A DNA stretch of 64,000 nt from Variovorax gossypii. GTDB lineage: Bacteria > Pseudomonadota > Gammaproteobacteria > Burkholderiales > Burkholderiaceae_C. Of this stretch, positions 52,306 to 60,595 are shown piece after piece. Each line of letters opens with the position of its first letter. The stretch's first letter is position 1. Below the pieces are notes generated by a model that was not told where the DNA came from, did no database searches, and was given only the letters and a program-made list of their open reading frames with translations. The position numbers and the translations under genes are program-made. The DNA lies in NCBI RefSeq assembly GCF_003965815.1, contig NZ_RXOE01000002.1, positions 1,488,001-1,552,000 of the forward strand, written 5' to 3'.

Positions 52306-55300
52306 ACTTTTCTTCTTGGTCGATCCGCCACCCAGTTCCGGCTGTCCTGCTGTTCTTTCTGCTCACCGTGCTGGGAGTGATCGGCTTCCGGCAGCTGCAA
52401 ATCCAGGATTTTCCGGACATCGATCTTCCAACCATCCAGGTGTCGGCCAGGCTTGAGGGCGCGGCACCTGAGCAATTGGAATCAGAGGTAGCTCGAAAGA
52501 TCGAGGACAAGCTCGCTTCTTTGACCAACCTAGACCATATCAAGACGACGATTACCGACGGTACGGTCAGCATCAGCGTCATGTTCGAGATTGACAAGAA
52601 CAGCGAGGCAGCGCTGTCCGAGGTGCGCAACGCAGTAGACAGCGCACGGGCCGACCTGCCGGCGAGCATGAATGATCCGACGGTGTCCAAGCTGACTACC
52701 GCAAATTCGGAACTGATAACCTTCACGATCGAATCGCCGCGATTGGACGAGCAAGACTTGTCCTGGTTCGTCGACAATGATTTGACCAAAGCCTTGCTGG
52801 CGGTGAGGGGAGTCGGTAAGGTCGCGCGTGTCGGAGGGGTCGATCGCGAGGTGCATGTAGAGCTTGAACCTACGTTGATGGCAGGCCTCGGTGTCACACC
52901 GTCAGCCGTGTCGGCACGGTTGAAGGCCGTGCAGCAGGAAGCTTCTGGAGGCCAAGGGGAAATAGGCGGCGAGCGTCAGTCGAGTCGCATGCTCGCCGTC
53001 GTGGGTTCGCCGGCCGAGGTTGGCGCGATCACAGTGCCGCTCCCTGATGGTCGCTACGTACGCTTGGATCAGGTGGCGCGCGTCAGCGATACGCACGCCG
53101 AACGCACCACGCTTGCTTTCCGAGATGGCACGCCGGTGATCGGCTTTCAAGTCACACGTTCGCGCGGGTACTCTGACGTCGGAGTGGCCGAGGATGTACG
53201 CGCAGAGATAAAGCGCTTCGGTCAGGTTCATCCGGAGGTGCGCATCCTCGAGGTGAGCAACACAGTGGCCCGCATTCAGGACAACTATGACGGCTCGATG
53301 GATCTCCTGCTCGAAGGGGCGCTGCTCGCAATCATCGTGGTCTGGGGTTTCTTGAGGGACTGGCGCGCGACGCTGATCTCTTGCACCGCATTGCCGTTGT
53401 CGATCATTCCAGCTTTTGGGTTCATGGCGTTAGCCGGGTATTCCTTGAACACCGTGACGTTGCTATCGCTCGCATTGGTGGTCGGTATCCTGGTTGACGA
53501 CGCCATTGTTGAGATCGAGAACATTGAGCGCCATCTGAACATGGGAAAGACGCCCTTCCAGGCGGCGATGGAGGCTGCCGACGAAATCGGTCTAGCGGTG
53601 ATCGCTACTACCTTTACTCTGGTGGCGGTCTTCCTGCCGACGGCATTCATGGGCGGTATTCCTGGCATGTTCTTCCGTCAGTTCGGCGTGACCGCATCAG
53701 TGGCGGTGCTCGCGTCGCTGCTGGTGGCTCGGTTGCTGACGCCGATGATGGCTGCCTATCTGCTCAAGCCTCGCGTGGCAGGCAGCGAGGTGCCCGGTGA
53801 TGGGCCGACGATGACACGCTATCTCGGGTGGGTGCGCTGGGCGTTGACGCATCGCAAAAGCGCGATGCTTGCCACGGCCGCGTTCTTCGGTTTGGCGCTT
53901 TCCGTCGTGCCATTCCTTTCTACTGGTTTTTTGCCAGCGCAGGACAGAGCGCAAAGCCGGATTGCTATAACGTTGCCGTCGAGCAGTACGTTGGATGACA
54001 CTGTATCTGCGAGTCAGCGTGCTGCGGTGCTGCTTCGCGCGCTGCCCGAAGTGAAGGGGGTCTTCGCCTCCGTGGGCACGGCTAGCAGCTTCGACGGGCC
54101 GCGGGCTTCATCGACGGCGGATGTATCGAGCGCCACGTTGATTGTTGAATTGGTGCCGCGCGGCGAACGTAAGCTCAAGCAATCTGCCGTCGAGGCGAAG
54201 ATGCGTGAGCAGCTGCGACAGCTGCCGGGCGTACGTATCGCAGTGGGTGGCGGCAATAGCGGCGAGGTGGTCGACCTTACGTTGGCGAGCGACGATCCGC
54301 AGGCGCTGGCCAAGGCCGCTGCGCAAGCCGAGGCGCAGCTGCGCACGCTCAAAGGCATTGGCAATGTCAAGTCAAGTGCAGCACTTCAGCGACCGGAGAT
54401 TCAGGTTCGTCCGGACTACGCCCGAGCGGCGGCATTTGGTGTCACCTCTGAATCGCTGGCTGAAGCGGTGCGGCTGGCCACTTACGGCGACTACTCAACC
54501 TCGCTGCCGAAGCTCAACTTGCCGCAGCGACAGGTTCCGATTCGTGTAACGATGAATACCAACGCGGTGCGTGGCAGCCTGGATTCCGTGGCCTCGCTGC
54601 GGGTGGCCGGCACGAATGGAGCAGTTAGCCTTGGCTCCGTGGCCGAAGTCGTCCTCGGAAGCGGCCCGTCGCAGATCGACCGCATCGATCGCTCGCGCAA
54701 TGTGACACTGACCGTGGAGCTCAACGGTCGCCCGATCGGTGATGTTCGGCAAGAGGCGATGGCACTGCCGGCATTGCGGTCCCTGCCGGCCGGTGTGCAC
54801 CGCGTCGAGCAGGGAGATCTGCAGCGCATGTCCGAATTGTTCATCAGCTTCGGCATCGCCATGGCGATCGGGGTGTTCTGCATCTACGCGGTGCTCGTGC
54901 TGCTTTTTCATGACTTCTTGCAGCCTGCGACCATTCTGTCCGCATTGCCTCTGGCACTGGGAGGCGCCTTCATCTCTCTATGGGTCGCGCACCAGCCGTT
55001 TGCGATGCCCGTGGTGATTGGCGTGTTGATGCTGATGGGCATCGTGACCAAGAACTCGATCCTGCTGGTCGAGTACGCCATAGTGGCTCGCCGCGAACGC
55101 GCGATGGGCCGGCTGGATGCACTCGTGGATGCCTGCCACAAACGCGCGCGGCCGATCGTGATGACGACGCTCGCAATGGGTGCGGGGATGTTGCCCAACG
55201 CATTGGGTCTGGGTGCGGAGCCAAGTTTTCGTCAACCAATGGCCATCGTCGTCATTGGAGGCCTCATAACCTCGACCTTCCTGAGCCTGTTGGTGGTGCC

Positions 55301-55406
55301 GGTGGTGTTCACTTATGTGGACGACCTGCTAGCTTGGGGGCGCCGGCGATTGTCTGGAGATCACAAGGCATCGATTGATAAATCGACCCTGAAGGCCAAC
55401 TCATGA
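52302..55406 (+). CDS. RND efflux pump, HAE1 family inner-membrane transporter
   Basis: 1034 residues, full length. The N terminus 'SSWSIRHPVPAVLLFFLLTVLGVIGF' is the first membrane helix; 'RQLQIQDFPDIDLPTIQVSARLEGAAPEQLE' starts the porter domain. The proton-relay pair Asp399-Asp400 is in 'VGILVDDAIVEIENIERH'. A second membrane bundle begins after 'RRALPEVKG' and ends near residue 1015. Its start overlaps the fusion-protein stop (ATGA). Substrates are unknown; this subgroup is commonly linked to drugs and solvents. Confidence 0.94.
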   Translation: MNFSSWSIRHPVPAVLLFFLLTVLGVIGFRQLQIQDFPDIDLPTIQVSARLEGAAPEQLESEVARKIEDKLASLTNLDHIKTTITDGTVSISVMFEIDKNSEAALSEVRNAVDSARADLPASMNDPTVSKLTTANSELITFTIESPRLDEQDLSWFVDNDLTKALLAVRGVGKVARVGGVDREVHVELEPTLMAGLGVTPSAVSARLKAVQQEASGGQGEIGGERQSSRMLAVVGSPAEVGAITVPLPDGRYVRLDQVARVSDTHAERTTLAFRDGTPVIGFQVTRSRGYSDVGVAEDVRAEIKRFGQVHPEVRILEVSNTVARIQDNYDGSMDLLLEGALLAIIVVWGFLRDWRATLISCTALPLSIIPAFGFMALAGYSLNTVTLLSLALVVGILVDDAIVEIENIERHLNMGKTPFQAAMEAADEIGLAVIATTFTLVAVFLPTAFMGGIPGMFFRQFGVTASVAVLASLLVARLLTPMMAAYLLKPRVAGSEVPGDGPTMTRYLGWVRWALTHRKSAMLATAAFFGLALSVVPFLSTGFLPAQDRAQSRIAITLPSSSTLDDTVSASQRAAVLLRALPEVKGVFASVGTASSFDGPRASSTADVSSATLIVELVPRGERKLKQSAVEAKMREQLRQLPGVRIAVGGGNSGEVVDLTLASDDPQALAKAAAQAEAQLRTLKGIGNVKSSAALQRPEIQVRPDYARAAAFGVTSESLAEAVRLATYGDYSTSLPKLNLPQRQVPIRVTMNTNAVRGSLDSVASLRVAGTNGAVSLGSVAEVVLGSGPSQIDRIDRSRNVTLTVELNGRPIGDVRQEAMALPALRSLPAGVHRVEQGDLQRMSELFISFGIAMAIGVFCIYAVLVLLFHDFLQPATILSALPLALGGAFISLWVAHQPFAMPVVIGVLMLMGIVTKNSILLVEYAIVARRERAMGRLDALVDACHKRARPIVMTTLAMGAGMLPNALGLGAEPSFRQPMAIVVIGGLITSTFLSLLVVPVVFTYVDDLLAWGRRRLSGDHKASIDKSTLKANS

Positions 55407-55440
55407 CGTCGTGCCGCGTTGCATCGACGTAGCCAAAATC

Positions 55441-55461
55441 GTTCGGCAAGAAGTGCCGAAC
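55441..55461 (+). terminator. Perfect hairpin after the efflux operon
   Basis: Arms GTTCGGCA (55441-55448) and TGCCGAAC (55454-55461) around a 5-base loop, 34 bases after the pump stop codon. There is no T-run behind it, so if it ends transcription it needs Rho, or it protects the 3' end of the message. Confidence 0.5.
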
Positions 55462-55713
55462 TAGCTTCGAGCCGGCTGATTCGGCCACCTAGTCTTCCGG
55501 CGAACTGTTGCACGCACGACGCAAGCTCCACTGCCGCCCGATGTCTGTAGCGACAGAAGGCGCGTCAGCGATGCGGGATCCTGTCATGCGCTGCAGTCAC
55601 ATTCTCAAAATCAATATGAACTATTGATCGCATTCTATTGAGCGATGACCCATTAGTGAGGATCATCATCCGATAGAGACACCAACTCACGATGTAACAA
55701 CAGGAGACAGCGC

Positions 55714-56106
55714 ATGAACGACACCACATCGGCCCTCAGTCCTCGGGAAGAACCAGAGGCGCATGGCGCGCCGCTAAGGCGCTTTACTGATCCCTCGTAC
55801 GTGCCGCTGTGCGCGAGTCTGGCCGAGGTGCGCGAGCATATCGACGCAATCGATCAGCAGATCGTCGCCCTCTTGGCCGAGCGCGGTCGTTACGTAAAGG
55901 ACGCGGCACGCTTTAAGCGCGATGCTTTTCAGGTCTCGGCGCCTCAGCGCCAACTGGAAGTGATCGAAAAGGTGAAGGCGCTAGCGAAGAAGGAGGGCGC
56001 ATATCCTGAAGTTGTGGAGGCTTGCTATCTCGCCCTGATCGAAGGGTTTATCGCGAGAGAGCAGCAAGACCATCAGGGGATGATTGACGCGGAGGCGCAG
56101 CCATGA
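55714..56106 (+). CDS. Chorismate mutase type II (AroQ-like) domain protein
   Basis: 130 residues behind AGGAGA. The core 'LAEVREHIDAIDQQIVALLAERGRYVKDAARFKRDAFQVSAPQRQLEVIEKVKALAKKEG' matches the all-helical AroQ fold, including the Arg/Lys/Gln pattern of the active site. There is no signal peptide, so it is cytosolic. Members convert chorismate to prephenate or act as isochorismate pyruvate lyase. Its stop overlaps the start of a TctC gene (ATGA), an unusual pairing. Confidence 0.86.
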   Translation: MNDTTSALSPREEPEAHGAPLRRFTDPSYVPLCASLAEVREHIDAIDQQIVALLAERGRYVKDAARFKRDAFQVSAPQRQLEVIEKVKALAKKEGAYPEVVEACYLALIEGFIAREQQDHQGMIDAEAQP

Positions 56107-57089
56107 CGAATCGCCTTCCATATGGCATTAGCTTGGCGATCCAAGCGGCTATCGCGATTGGCGGACCGACAATCGCCCACGCGCAGGCTTGGCCACAGCG
56201 GCCAGTACGCATTGTCGTGCCGTTCGCAGCCGGGTCGTCGCCTGACATTCTTGCGCGCATCGTCAATGACAGGCTTTCGGCTCGTATCGGACAGCCCCTG
56301 ATCGTTGACAATAAGCCCGGTGCTGGCGGGAACACCGGCACGGACCAAGCGTCGAAGGCGCAGCCTGACGGATACACCTTCTTGCTTTCGGTCAATGCGC
56401 CATTGGTCTACAACACCGTCCTCTACAAGAATCTACCCTACGATCCGTTCAAGGATCTCGTTCCTGTATCACTCGCAGCCACGACGCCGAATGTTTGCGT
56501 AGTATCGAATTCGATGAATGTCGATTCGGTCAAGAGCTGGCTCGCGGCGATGAAGCAGAATCCCGGCAAGTTCAATTTCGCGTCGACAGGCAATGGCTCG
56601 ATCTCGCATCTGGGAATGGAGCTCATCAAACTCAAGACGAACTCTTTCGCGGTGCACATTCCTTACGCTTCATCTGGACAGGCTGTGACGGCCATCATCC
56701 AAGGTGATGTGCAGTACGCTTGCCTTCCACCGGTGGCGGTGATGTCGCAGGCCAAGGCAGGGCGGTTCAAAGCGCTGGCAGTCACTTCGGCCGAGCGTTC
56801 CGACTTGCTGCCTGAGCTGCCGACGCTACGCGAGGCGGGCTTGCCAGACATACAGGCGGTCCCCTGGTACGCCTATATGGCGCCTAAGGGAACTTCGTCA
56901 GAAATCGTGCAGCGCATGAGCCGCGAGATCGCGGCCGTACTGAAGGAGCCTGAAACGCTCAAACGCCTGCATGCTGCGTACTTCGATCCAATGGGCAGCA
57001 CACCCGATGCACTGAGTAAGTTCATGAGCGAGGAGTTGCGCCGCTGGAAGCCGGTGATTGAACGCACTGGTCTAAAGCCTGACAACTGA
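56103..57089 (+). CDS. TctC/Bug-family periplasmic solute-binding protein
   Basis: 328 residues with a signal peptide ending about residue 28 ('TIAHAQ'). Motifs are 'RPVRIVVPFAAGSSPDILARIV', 'GQPLIVDNKPGAGGNTGTDQASKAQPDGYT' and 'IPYASSGQAVTAIIQGDVQYA'. The 'IPYASSG' loop differs from the usual 'VPYKG', pointing to a distinct ligand. It is translationally coupled to the chorismate mutase gene. Confidence 0.93.
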   Translation: MTNRLPYGISLAIQAAIAIGGPTIAHAQAWPQRPVRIVVPFAAGSSPDILARIVNDRLSARIGQPLIVDNKPGAGGNTGTDQASKAQPDGYTFLLSVNAPLVYNTVLYKNLPYDPFKDLVPVSLAATTPNVCVVSNSMNVDSVKSWLAAMKQNPGKFNFASTGNGSISHLGMELIKLKTNSFAVHIPYASSGQAVTAIIQGDVQYACLPPVAVMSQAKAGRFKALAVTSAERSDLLPELPTLREAGLPDIQAVPWYAYMAPKGTSSEIVQRMSREIAAVLKEPETLKRLHAAYFDPMGSTPDALSKFMSEELRRWKPVIERTGLKPDN

Positions 57090-57440
57090 AACCTCGGGCC
57101 GGCAAGATCAGGTAAAAGCTGCGCGATCACCTAGCTCCGAAATACGGCGCTACAGCGACAGGTTTGGCAGAGTCCGGTTTATGAGACTCTTGCTGCTGCG
57201 GGTGCTACTACGAGGAGAGTCGCTTCGAATCTTGCGTGCCCTAAGACCTCGCATCTCAGCGAGGTTTTCCAGCTAAGCCGTCCGTGGATGTGTTTTGCCT
57301 TCGCCGTCGATCCTCCGTAAGCGTACGGCGAACACATTTTGACAGTACTGGCAGCGCTGGCTGCTGCCTATCGATGCGGCGGGGAGTTCATCGCCGTAAC
57401 TGGGACGTGCCGGTCTTGTCGCTCGGTAACAATAAGCCTC
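57090..57440. other. 351-base stretch upstream of the methyltransferase-like gene
   Basis: It contains the hairpin described separately at 57246-57268 and no supported gene. In-frame codons continue upstream from 57441 to a TTG at 57339, but without family features. The promoter of the following gene should be in its last 150 bases. Confidence 0.45.
57246..57268 (+). terminator. Short intrinsic terminator
   Basis: Arms ACCTCGC (57246-57252) and GCGAGGT (57259-57265) around a 6-base loop, followed by TTTT. It lies about 155 bases after the TctC stop and would end that transcript on the plus strand. The stem is modest. Confidence 0.55.
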
Positions 57441-58106
57441 ATGGACGCGTATTTGACTGATGCCGCAAACGTGAGAGACATATCGAGCCTGCTGCTGGAT
57501 AGCCACGGGCGGCTTCGTGTGGTCCCTGCTCGAGCCCTTGAAGGCACTACGGCACAAGAACGGCTTGTGTTCGGTGTGCGTCACGGTCTGTACAGTTTCC
57601 CCACCGAAGATCTGTGTGATTTCCTTCGAGCCCGCATCCGGGGCAAGACAGCTATCGAGATCGGCGCTGGGCACGGCGCGCTCGCAGGAGCCCTCTCCAT
57701 TCCTGCGACAGACAACCGCCAGCAAGAGGAGTCGGCGGTCAAGGCACATTACCAGCAGATTGGGCAACCGACCGTACCCTACGGGGAGCACGTTGAGAAG
57801 CTGGACGCTGTAGCGGCCGTGCAGAGATACAGGCCAAACGTTGTCATCGCGTGCTGGGTCACGCATCTGTTCGACGCGGGCCGGCCGGATGCCGGAGGGA
57901 ACATGTTCGGCGTAGACGAGGCAAGGCTCATTGCATCGTGCGACGAATACATCTTCATTGGCAACGAGCAGGTCCATGCGAACAAGCCCATCTGGGCCCT
58001 TCCGCATGAGAAGCTCACGCCGTCATGGCTCTACTCGCGCGCCGTTAATGGCAGCCGAGACTTCATTGCGATCTGGCGGCGGGCGCCATCACTAAAGATC
58101 GCATAG
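57441..58106 (+). CDS. Methyltransferase-like protein of unknown substrate
   Basis: 221 residues from the ATG at 57441; upstream in-frame codons to 57339 do not look like the family. A Rossmann-type SAM-binding motif I is visible at 71-82 ('AIEIGAGHGALA'), preceded by 'HGLYSFPTEDLCDFLRARIRGK'. Further on 'VVIACWVTHLF' may be motif IV and 'YIFIGNEQVH' a late strand. I recognise no closer subfamily. It is convergent with an IS66 remnant. Confidence 0.7.
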   Translation: MDAYLTDAANVRDISSLLLDSHGRLRVVPARALEGTTAQERLVFGVRHGLYSFPTEDLCDFLRARIRGKTAIEIGAGHGALAGALSIPATDNRQQEESAVKAHYQQIGQPTVPYGEHVEKLDAVAAVQRYRPNVVIACWVTHLFDAGRPDAGGNMFGVDEARLIASCDEYIFIGNEQVHANKPIWALPHEKLTPSWLYSRAVNGSRDFIAIWRRAPSLKIA

Positions 58107-58139
58107 TCCAGCATCTGCAGAAAGAGAGCATCGGACTGC

Positions 58140-58520
58140 CAATGGCGACCAATACTGCGGCAACCGCTCGAGGACGTCCTTGAAGTAGGCGTGTGGCTCA
58201 TGGCCATTGAGGCGCGCGGAGTGTACTCGGCCCACGGCCGCCGCGGCTCGCTGTCCGGTTCGCAAGCTGCTGGCGAAGACTCAGTTGGACCGGCCCAATG
58301 CGATCGACGGGATCTGGTTCTCCACCCGATCGTTATCAGCCGCTAGATCGGTGCAGTCGATGTATCGAGTGAGCGTCAGCCGGCGCTTCAGGCTGTAGCC
58401 GAGCGCCTTGGCGGTGGCCGATCCCCTCTGGCACCTTCTGCCGCTGCGCAGCGAACCATTGGTGCAGCGCAGCGTCAGTTCAGTACTCAGCGAGCCTTCG
58501 CCAGAGTAGTTGACGAGCAT
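58140..58520 (-). mobile_element. IS66-family transposase remnant (C-terminal part, nonsense mutation)
   Basis: Minus-strand translation reads 'ALGYSLKRRLTLTRYIDCT', 'DLAADNDRVENQIPSIALGRSN', then a stop, then in the same frame 'VFASSLRTGQRAAAAVGRVH', 'SARLNGHEPHAYFKDVLERL'. This is the conserved end of IS66 transposases, where the family has Trp at the stop position, so TGG has become TGA. Only the last third of the gene remains and no terminal repeat was found. The element is dead. Confidence 0.85.
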
Positions 58521-58555
58521 GCCCAGGCAGAGCCCCTTGCCCTACGGGGTGAGCA

Positions 58556-59077
58556 TCATTTCGGTTTTTTCAGTTTACCTGGATATTTGTCAGTCAGAAA
58601 ATTATTGCTATCGCACCAGGTGAATAAAACAAACCCTTCGTCGATATATGGCTCAAAATTCACCAGCGCTTGATTCTTTCCGTCCATGTATATCATTTCA
58701 ATGTTGTCGAATTTATTGGCTATGGTTTTGGATTTTTCTATTTCGTCGGCATCAAAGGAGATGAAGTATTTTCCATTCGGATCTCCGTGAAATCCGTATA
58801 TAACTCGAAATTTCTTTGCTAACTTCTTTGCCTCGCTTGCTGCGAAGATGATTCGATGTGACATGGCCGAAAGCTTTGGTTCGAAACCGTCCACATCTGA
58901 TTGACCTTTGTTTGTGAAAGTGAAATTTTCGTACTCGATGATTCCATCCAGGCACATAAAATATCCTTCGCAAAAATTAGGGAATTGCCGCGATTCGATC
59001 GTATCTGCCAAAAGATCGGTGGCAATCGCCGAAAATAGGTAGGCCAGAATCGTTGTCAATATGCTTGGTGCGAACAA
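58556..59077 (-). CDS. AT-rich orphan gene, predicted N-terminal signal or membrane segment
   Basis: 173 residues with a base composition much richer in A and T than every neighbour, so it is probably acquired. It starts with TTG at 59077; no ATG gives a longer product and no good ribosome site is seen, so the 5' end may be damaged. N terminus 'ILTTILAYLFSAIATDLLAD' looks like a signal or anchor. The rest is acidic and lysine-rich ('FGHDPNGKYFISFDADEIEKSKTIANKFDNIEMIYMDG' region). Size and composition recall immunity or anti-toxin partner proteins, but I recognise no family. Confidence 0.6.
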   Translation of the reverse strand: MFAPSILTTILAYLFSAIATDLLADTIESRQFPNFCEGYFMCLDGIIEYENFTFTNKGQSDVDGFEPKLSAMSHRIIFAASEAKKLAKKFRVIYGFHGDPNGKYFISFDADEIEKSKTIANKFDNIEMIYMDGKNQALVNFEPYIDEGFVLFTWCDSNNFLTDKYPGKLKKPK

Positions 59078-59184
59078 AGGAAGGGTTGAACAAGGTCCGC
59101 CGGTCCTAGTTTGAGATGTTGATCGGCGAGCGAGGAATCAACCGAGAAGGCTTGGCGGATGCGTGAAGCTTCAATGGTTGTATT

Positions 59185-59400
59185 CGGTGCTCATCAGATC
59201 GAAGACCAGCGGCAAGCCCGAGCGGTTCATTCAGTCCATGTCGCGTGTGGGCCTACGACGGGACCTACCAGAAGTCCATCGAACCGATGTCTTGGCGAGT
59301 ACTACACTGGCACAACCTGCAAAGCGGCACTGGTGACCCGGTACTGGTGTCCAGACTCAGCTTATCGGGAATGGCTGATTGGCGCTTCACACTCGGCCGC
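59185..59400 (+). mobile_element. IS481/IS3-type transposase remnant, frameshifted
   Basis: The frame 'RSKTSGKPERFIQSMSR' shifts by one base to 'WAYDGTYQKS' and later 'VLVSRLSLSGMADW'. Together these match the end of integrase-core transposases of the IS481 kind, in which 'GKAERFIQTxxREWAYxxxYxxS' is followed by '...PISRLGLSxDN'. The central 'YNWHRPH' block is scrambled. No terminal repeats were found. Confidence 0.6.
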
Positions 59401-59515
59401 CCTTCGGCCGTGCCGATTTCAGACTGGTTGCTGCCTCTAGGGCTATCCTTGGTTTCCGAGGGGGGCGAGTCGCTGCACCCGAGCTATCAGTGAGATGGGC
59501 TCTAGCCCGGAAACC

Positions 59516-59539
59516 GGGGAACAAATCGGGGAACAAATC
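59516..59539. repeat. Two tandem copies of GGGGAACAAATC
   Basis: Positions 59516-59527 and 59528-59539 are identical 12-mers, immediately after the transposase remnant and at the border between AT-rich mobile debris and ordinary GC-rich sequence. It could mark an old insertion junction or be a binding site. The surrounding 59401-59736 holds no supported gene. Confidence 0.5.
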
Positions 59540-59736
59540 CATAGTTGTAAATGGAAAAGTGTGGAGGGATGCGCTTTCTGGGCGATCATTCAGTAGACCC
59601 CAGCCCACCATATTCCTTCCTGATGAGGGCAACGCCCTTCATCAGGTGAAGGGCTCATTGAAGAACGTACTGCGGCTGTACGTTTCGAGTCTTCCTCCAG
59701 CTCCCTCGTGGCGGCGCCCAGCCGCCCGGCTTCAAC

Positions 59737-59943
59737 TCAGTAGCACTGAAAGAGCACGCCCTGTTCCGCAGGGGCCCTGCCAAGCCAGCGCGGCGTCTTG
59801 TCGCGCGCATCGCAGTAGTCCGAGGCCTGGACATAAGTCATGGCGCGCAGCACGCCTTCGCGGACTTGCATCACTTCGTTGGGAGGGGTCGAACAGCCGG
59901 CCAGGACCAGGAGAGCAAGCGGAAGCAGTGTGCGCCAATTCAT
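59737..59943 (-). CDS. Small lipoprotein of unknown function
   Basis: 68 residues with a clear lipoprotein signal: 'MNWRTLLPLALLVLAGCSTPP', lipobox 'LAGC' with Cys17. The mature part of about 50 residues has further cysteines ('SDYCDAR' and 'FQCY') that may pair. It starts nine bases after the stop of the 91-residue gene and shares its promoter, which carries a LexA-type box. No family recognised. Confidence 0.8.
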   Translation of the reverse strand: MNWRTLLPLALLVLAGCSTPPNEVMQVREGVLRAMTYVQASDYCDARDKTPRWLGRAPAEQGVLFQCY

Positions 59944-59952
59944 CGGGGCATT

Positions 59953-60228
59953 CTAAGACCGCGGATCGTTCGAGCTGCGCCCGCGCTCGGGGTAGAGATA
60001 CTTGAAGTATTCGCCCGACCGCCCGAACAATTGCCGCGCCAACTGGACCGGATCTTCGCCCTTGTGCTTCTCGTAGAGCACGGGACCCCAGATGATGAAG
60101 CCGTCGATGCTGAGGCTCTTCGGGGAGGGCTCTATCGCCTTCCACGCATGTGCGAACTTCGAGATCCAGGCCAGCGCTTCCTTGAGCGCATGATTGGGCG
60201 GGGCGGGTGTTTCTTCGGTTGGGGACAT
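59953..60228 (-). CDS. Small conserved-looking protein of unknown function, first gene of a LexA-box operon
   Basis: 91 residues from the ATG at 60228; an ATG at 60237 is an alternative. It has a Pro-rich start, then a helical stretch 'NHALKEALAWISKFAHAWKAIEPSP', then 'SIDGFIIWGPVLYEKHKGEDPVQLARQLFGRSGEYFKYLYPERG'. No signal peptide, so cytosolic. I do not recognise the family. The LexA-type box lies 23 bases upstream of the start and covers a likely -10 element (TATATT on the minus strand), so DNA damage induction is plausible. Confidence 0.75.
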   Translation of the reverse strand: MSPTEETPAPPNHALKEALAWISKFAHAWKAIEPSPKSLSIDGFIIWGPVLYEKHKGEDPVQLARQLFGRSGEYFKYLYPERGRSSNDPRS

Positions 60229-60250
60229 GGCGGGCATCCTTGCTGAAAGA

Positions 60251-60266
60251 CTGTACAAATATACAG
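60251..60266. promoter_or_regulatory. LexA-type SOS box
   Basis: CTGTACAAATATACAG fits the proteobacterial LexA consensus CTGT-N8-ACAG exactly and has an AT-rich centre. The flanking bases extend the symmetry (A before, T after). Read on the minus strand it contains TATATT, a good -10 match, so it would block the promoter of the 91-residue/lipoprotein operon. It is also seven bases upstream of a short plus-strand frame. Confidence 0.78.
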
Positions 60267-60272
60267 TAGACT

Positions 60273-60353
60273 ATGCCCATGGAAAACAAGCTGTTCACAA
60301 ACCGGTCCCACGGTTCGCTGCCTGCTTGTCCTGTTCATCCGATTTCTCCTTGA
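60273..60353 (+). CDS. Possible 26-residue leader peptide
   Basis: ATG at 60273 opens a short frame ('MPMENKLFTNRSHGSLPACP...') ending at 60353, directly after the LexA-type box and just before two hairpins. There is no clear ribosome site. It may be chance; its position makes it worth noting. Confidence 0.25.
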   Translation: MPMENKLFTNRSHGSLPACPVHPISP

Positions 60354-60365
60354 CGGGTAAACCGT

Positions 60366-60451
60366 CCCCCGCTGGTCAACCTGTGCGGGGGCCTTGATGC
60401 ATTGCCAAGCAGATAGGCGTTTCAAGCCCAGCCTCGTGCTGGGCTTTTTTT
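60366..60451 (+). terminator. Hairpin followed by a strong intrinsic terminator
   Basis: A first stem pairs CCCCCGC (60366-60372) with GCGGGGG (60385-60391). A second pairs AGCCCAGC (60425-60432) with GCTGGGCT (60438-60445) around a 5-base loop, and is followed by seven T (60445-60451). Transcription on the plus strand must end here, yet no confident plus-strand gene precedes it within 900 bases. This suggests a short untranslated RNA, or a leader of the methyltransferase gene that starts 145 bases later. Confidence 0.8.
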
Positions 60452-60595
60452 ATGCGTGCGGCGTTCGCGATGCAGCCCCGTGCAGCTGCGCTTCTTTTTG
60501 CCTGGGCGCGAGGCTATAGTCGGCAAGCACTGTCACATTGCAGTCACTGCAATCTCCCGCTCTTGCTGCCTGCCCAGATCCCGAAAAGGACGCCC

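Noticed and set aside
57273..58007. Minus-strand open frame of 244 codons opposite the methyltransferase-like gene
   Set aside because: No recognisable domain. The plus strand carries a SAM-binding motif, so it is the better choice, though with moderate certainty.
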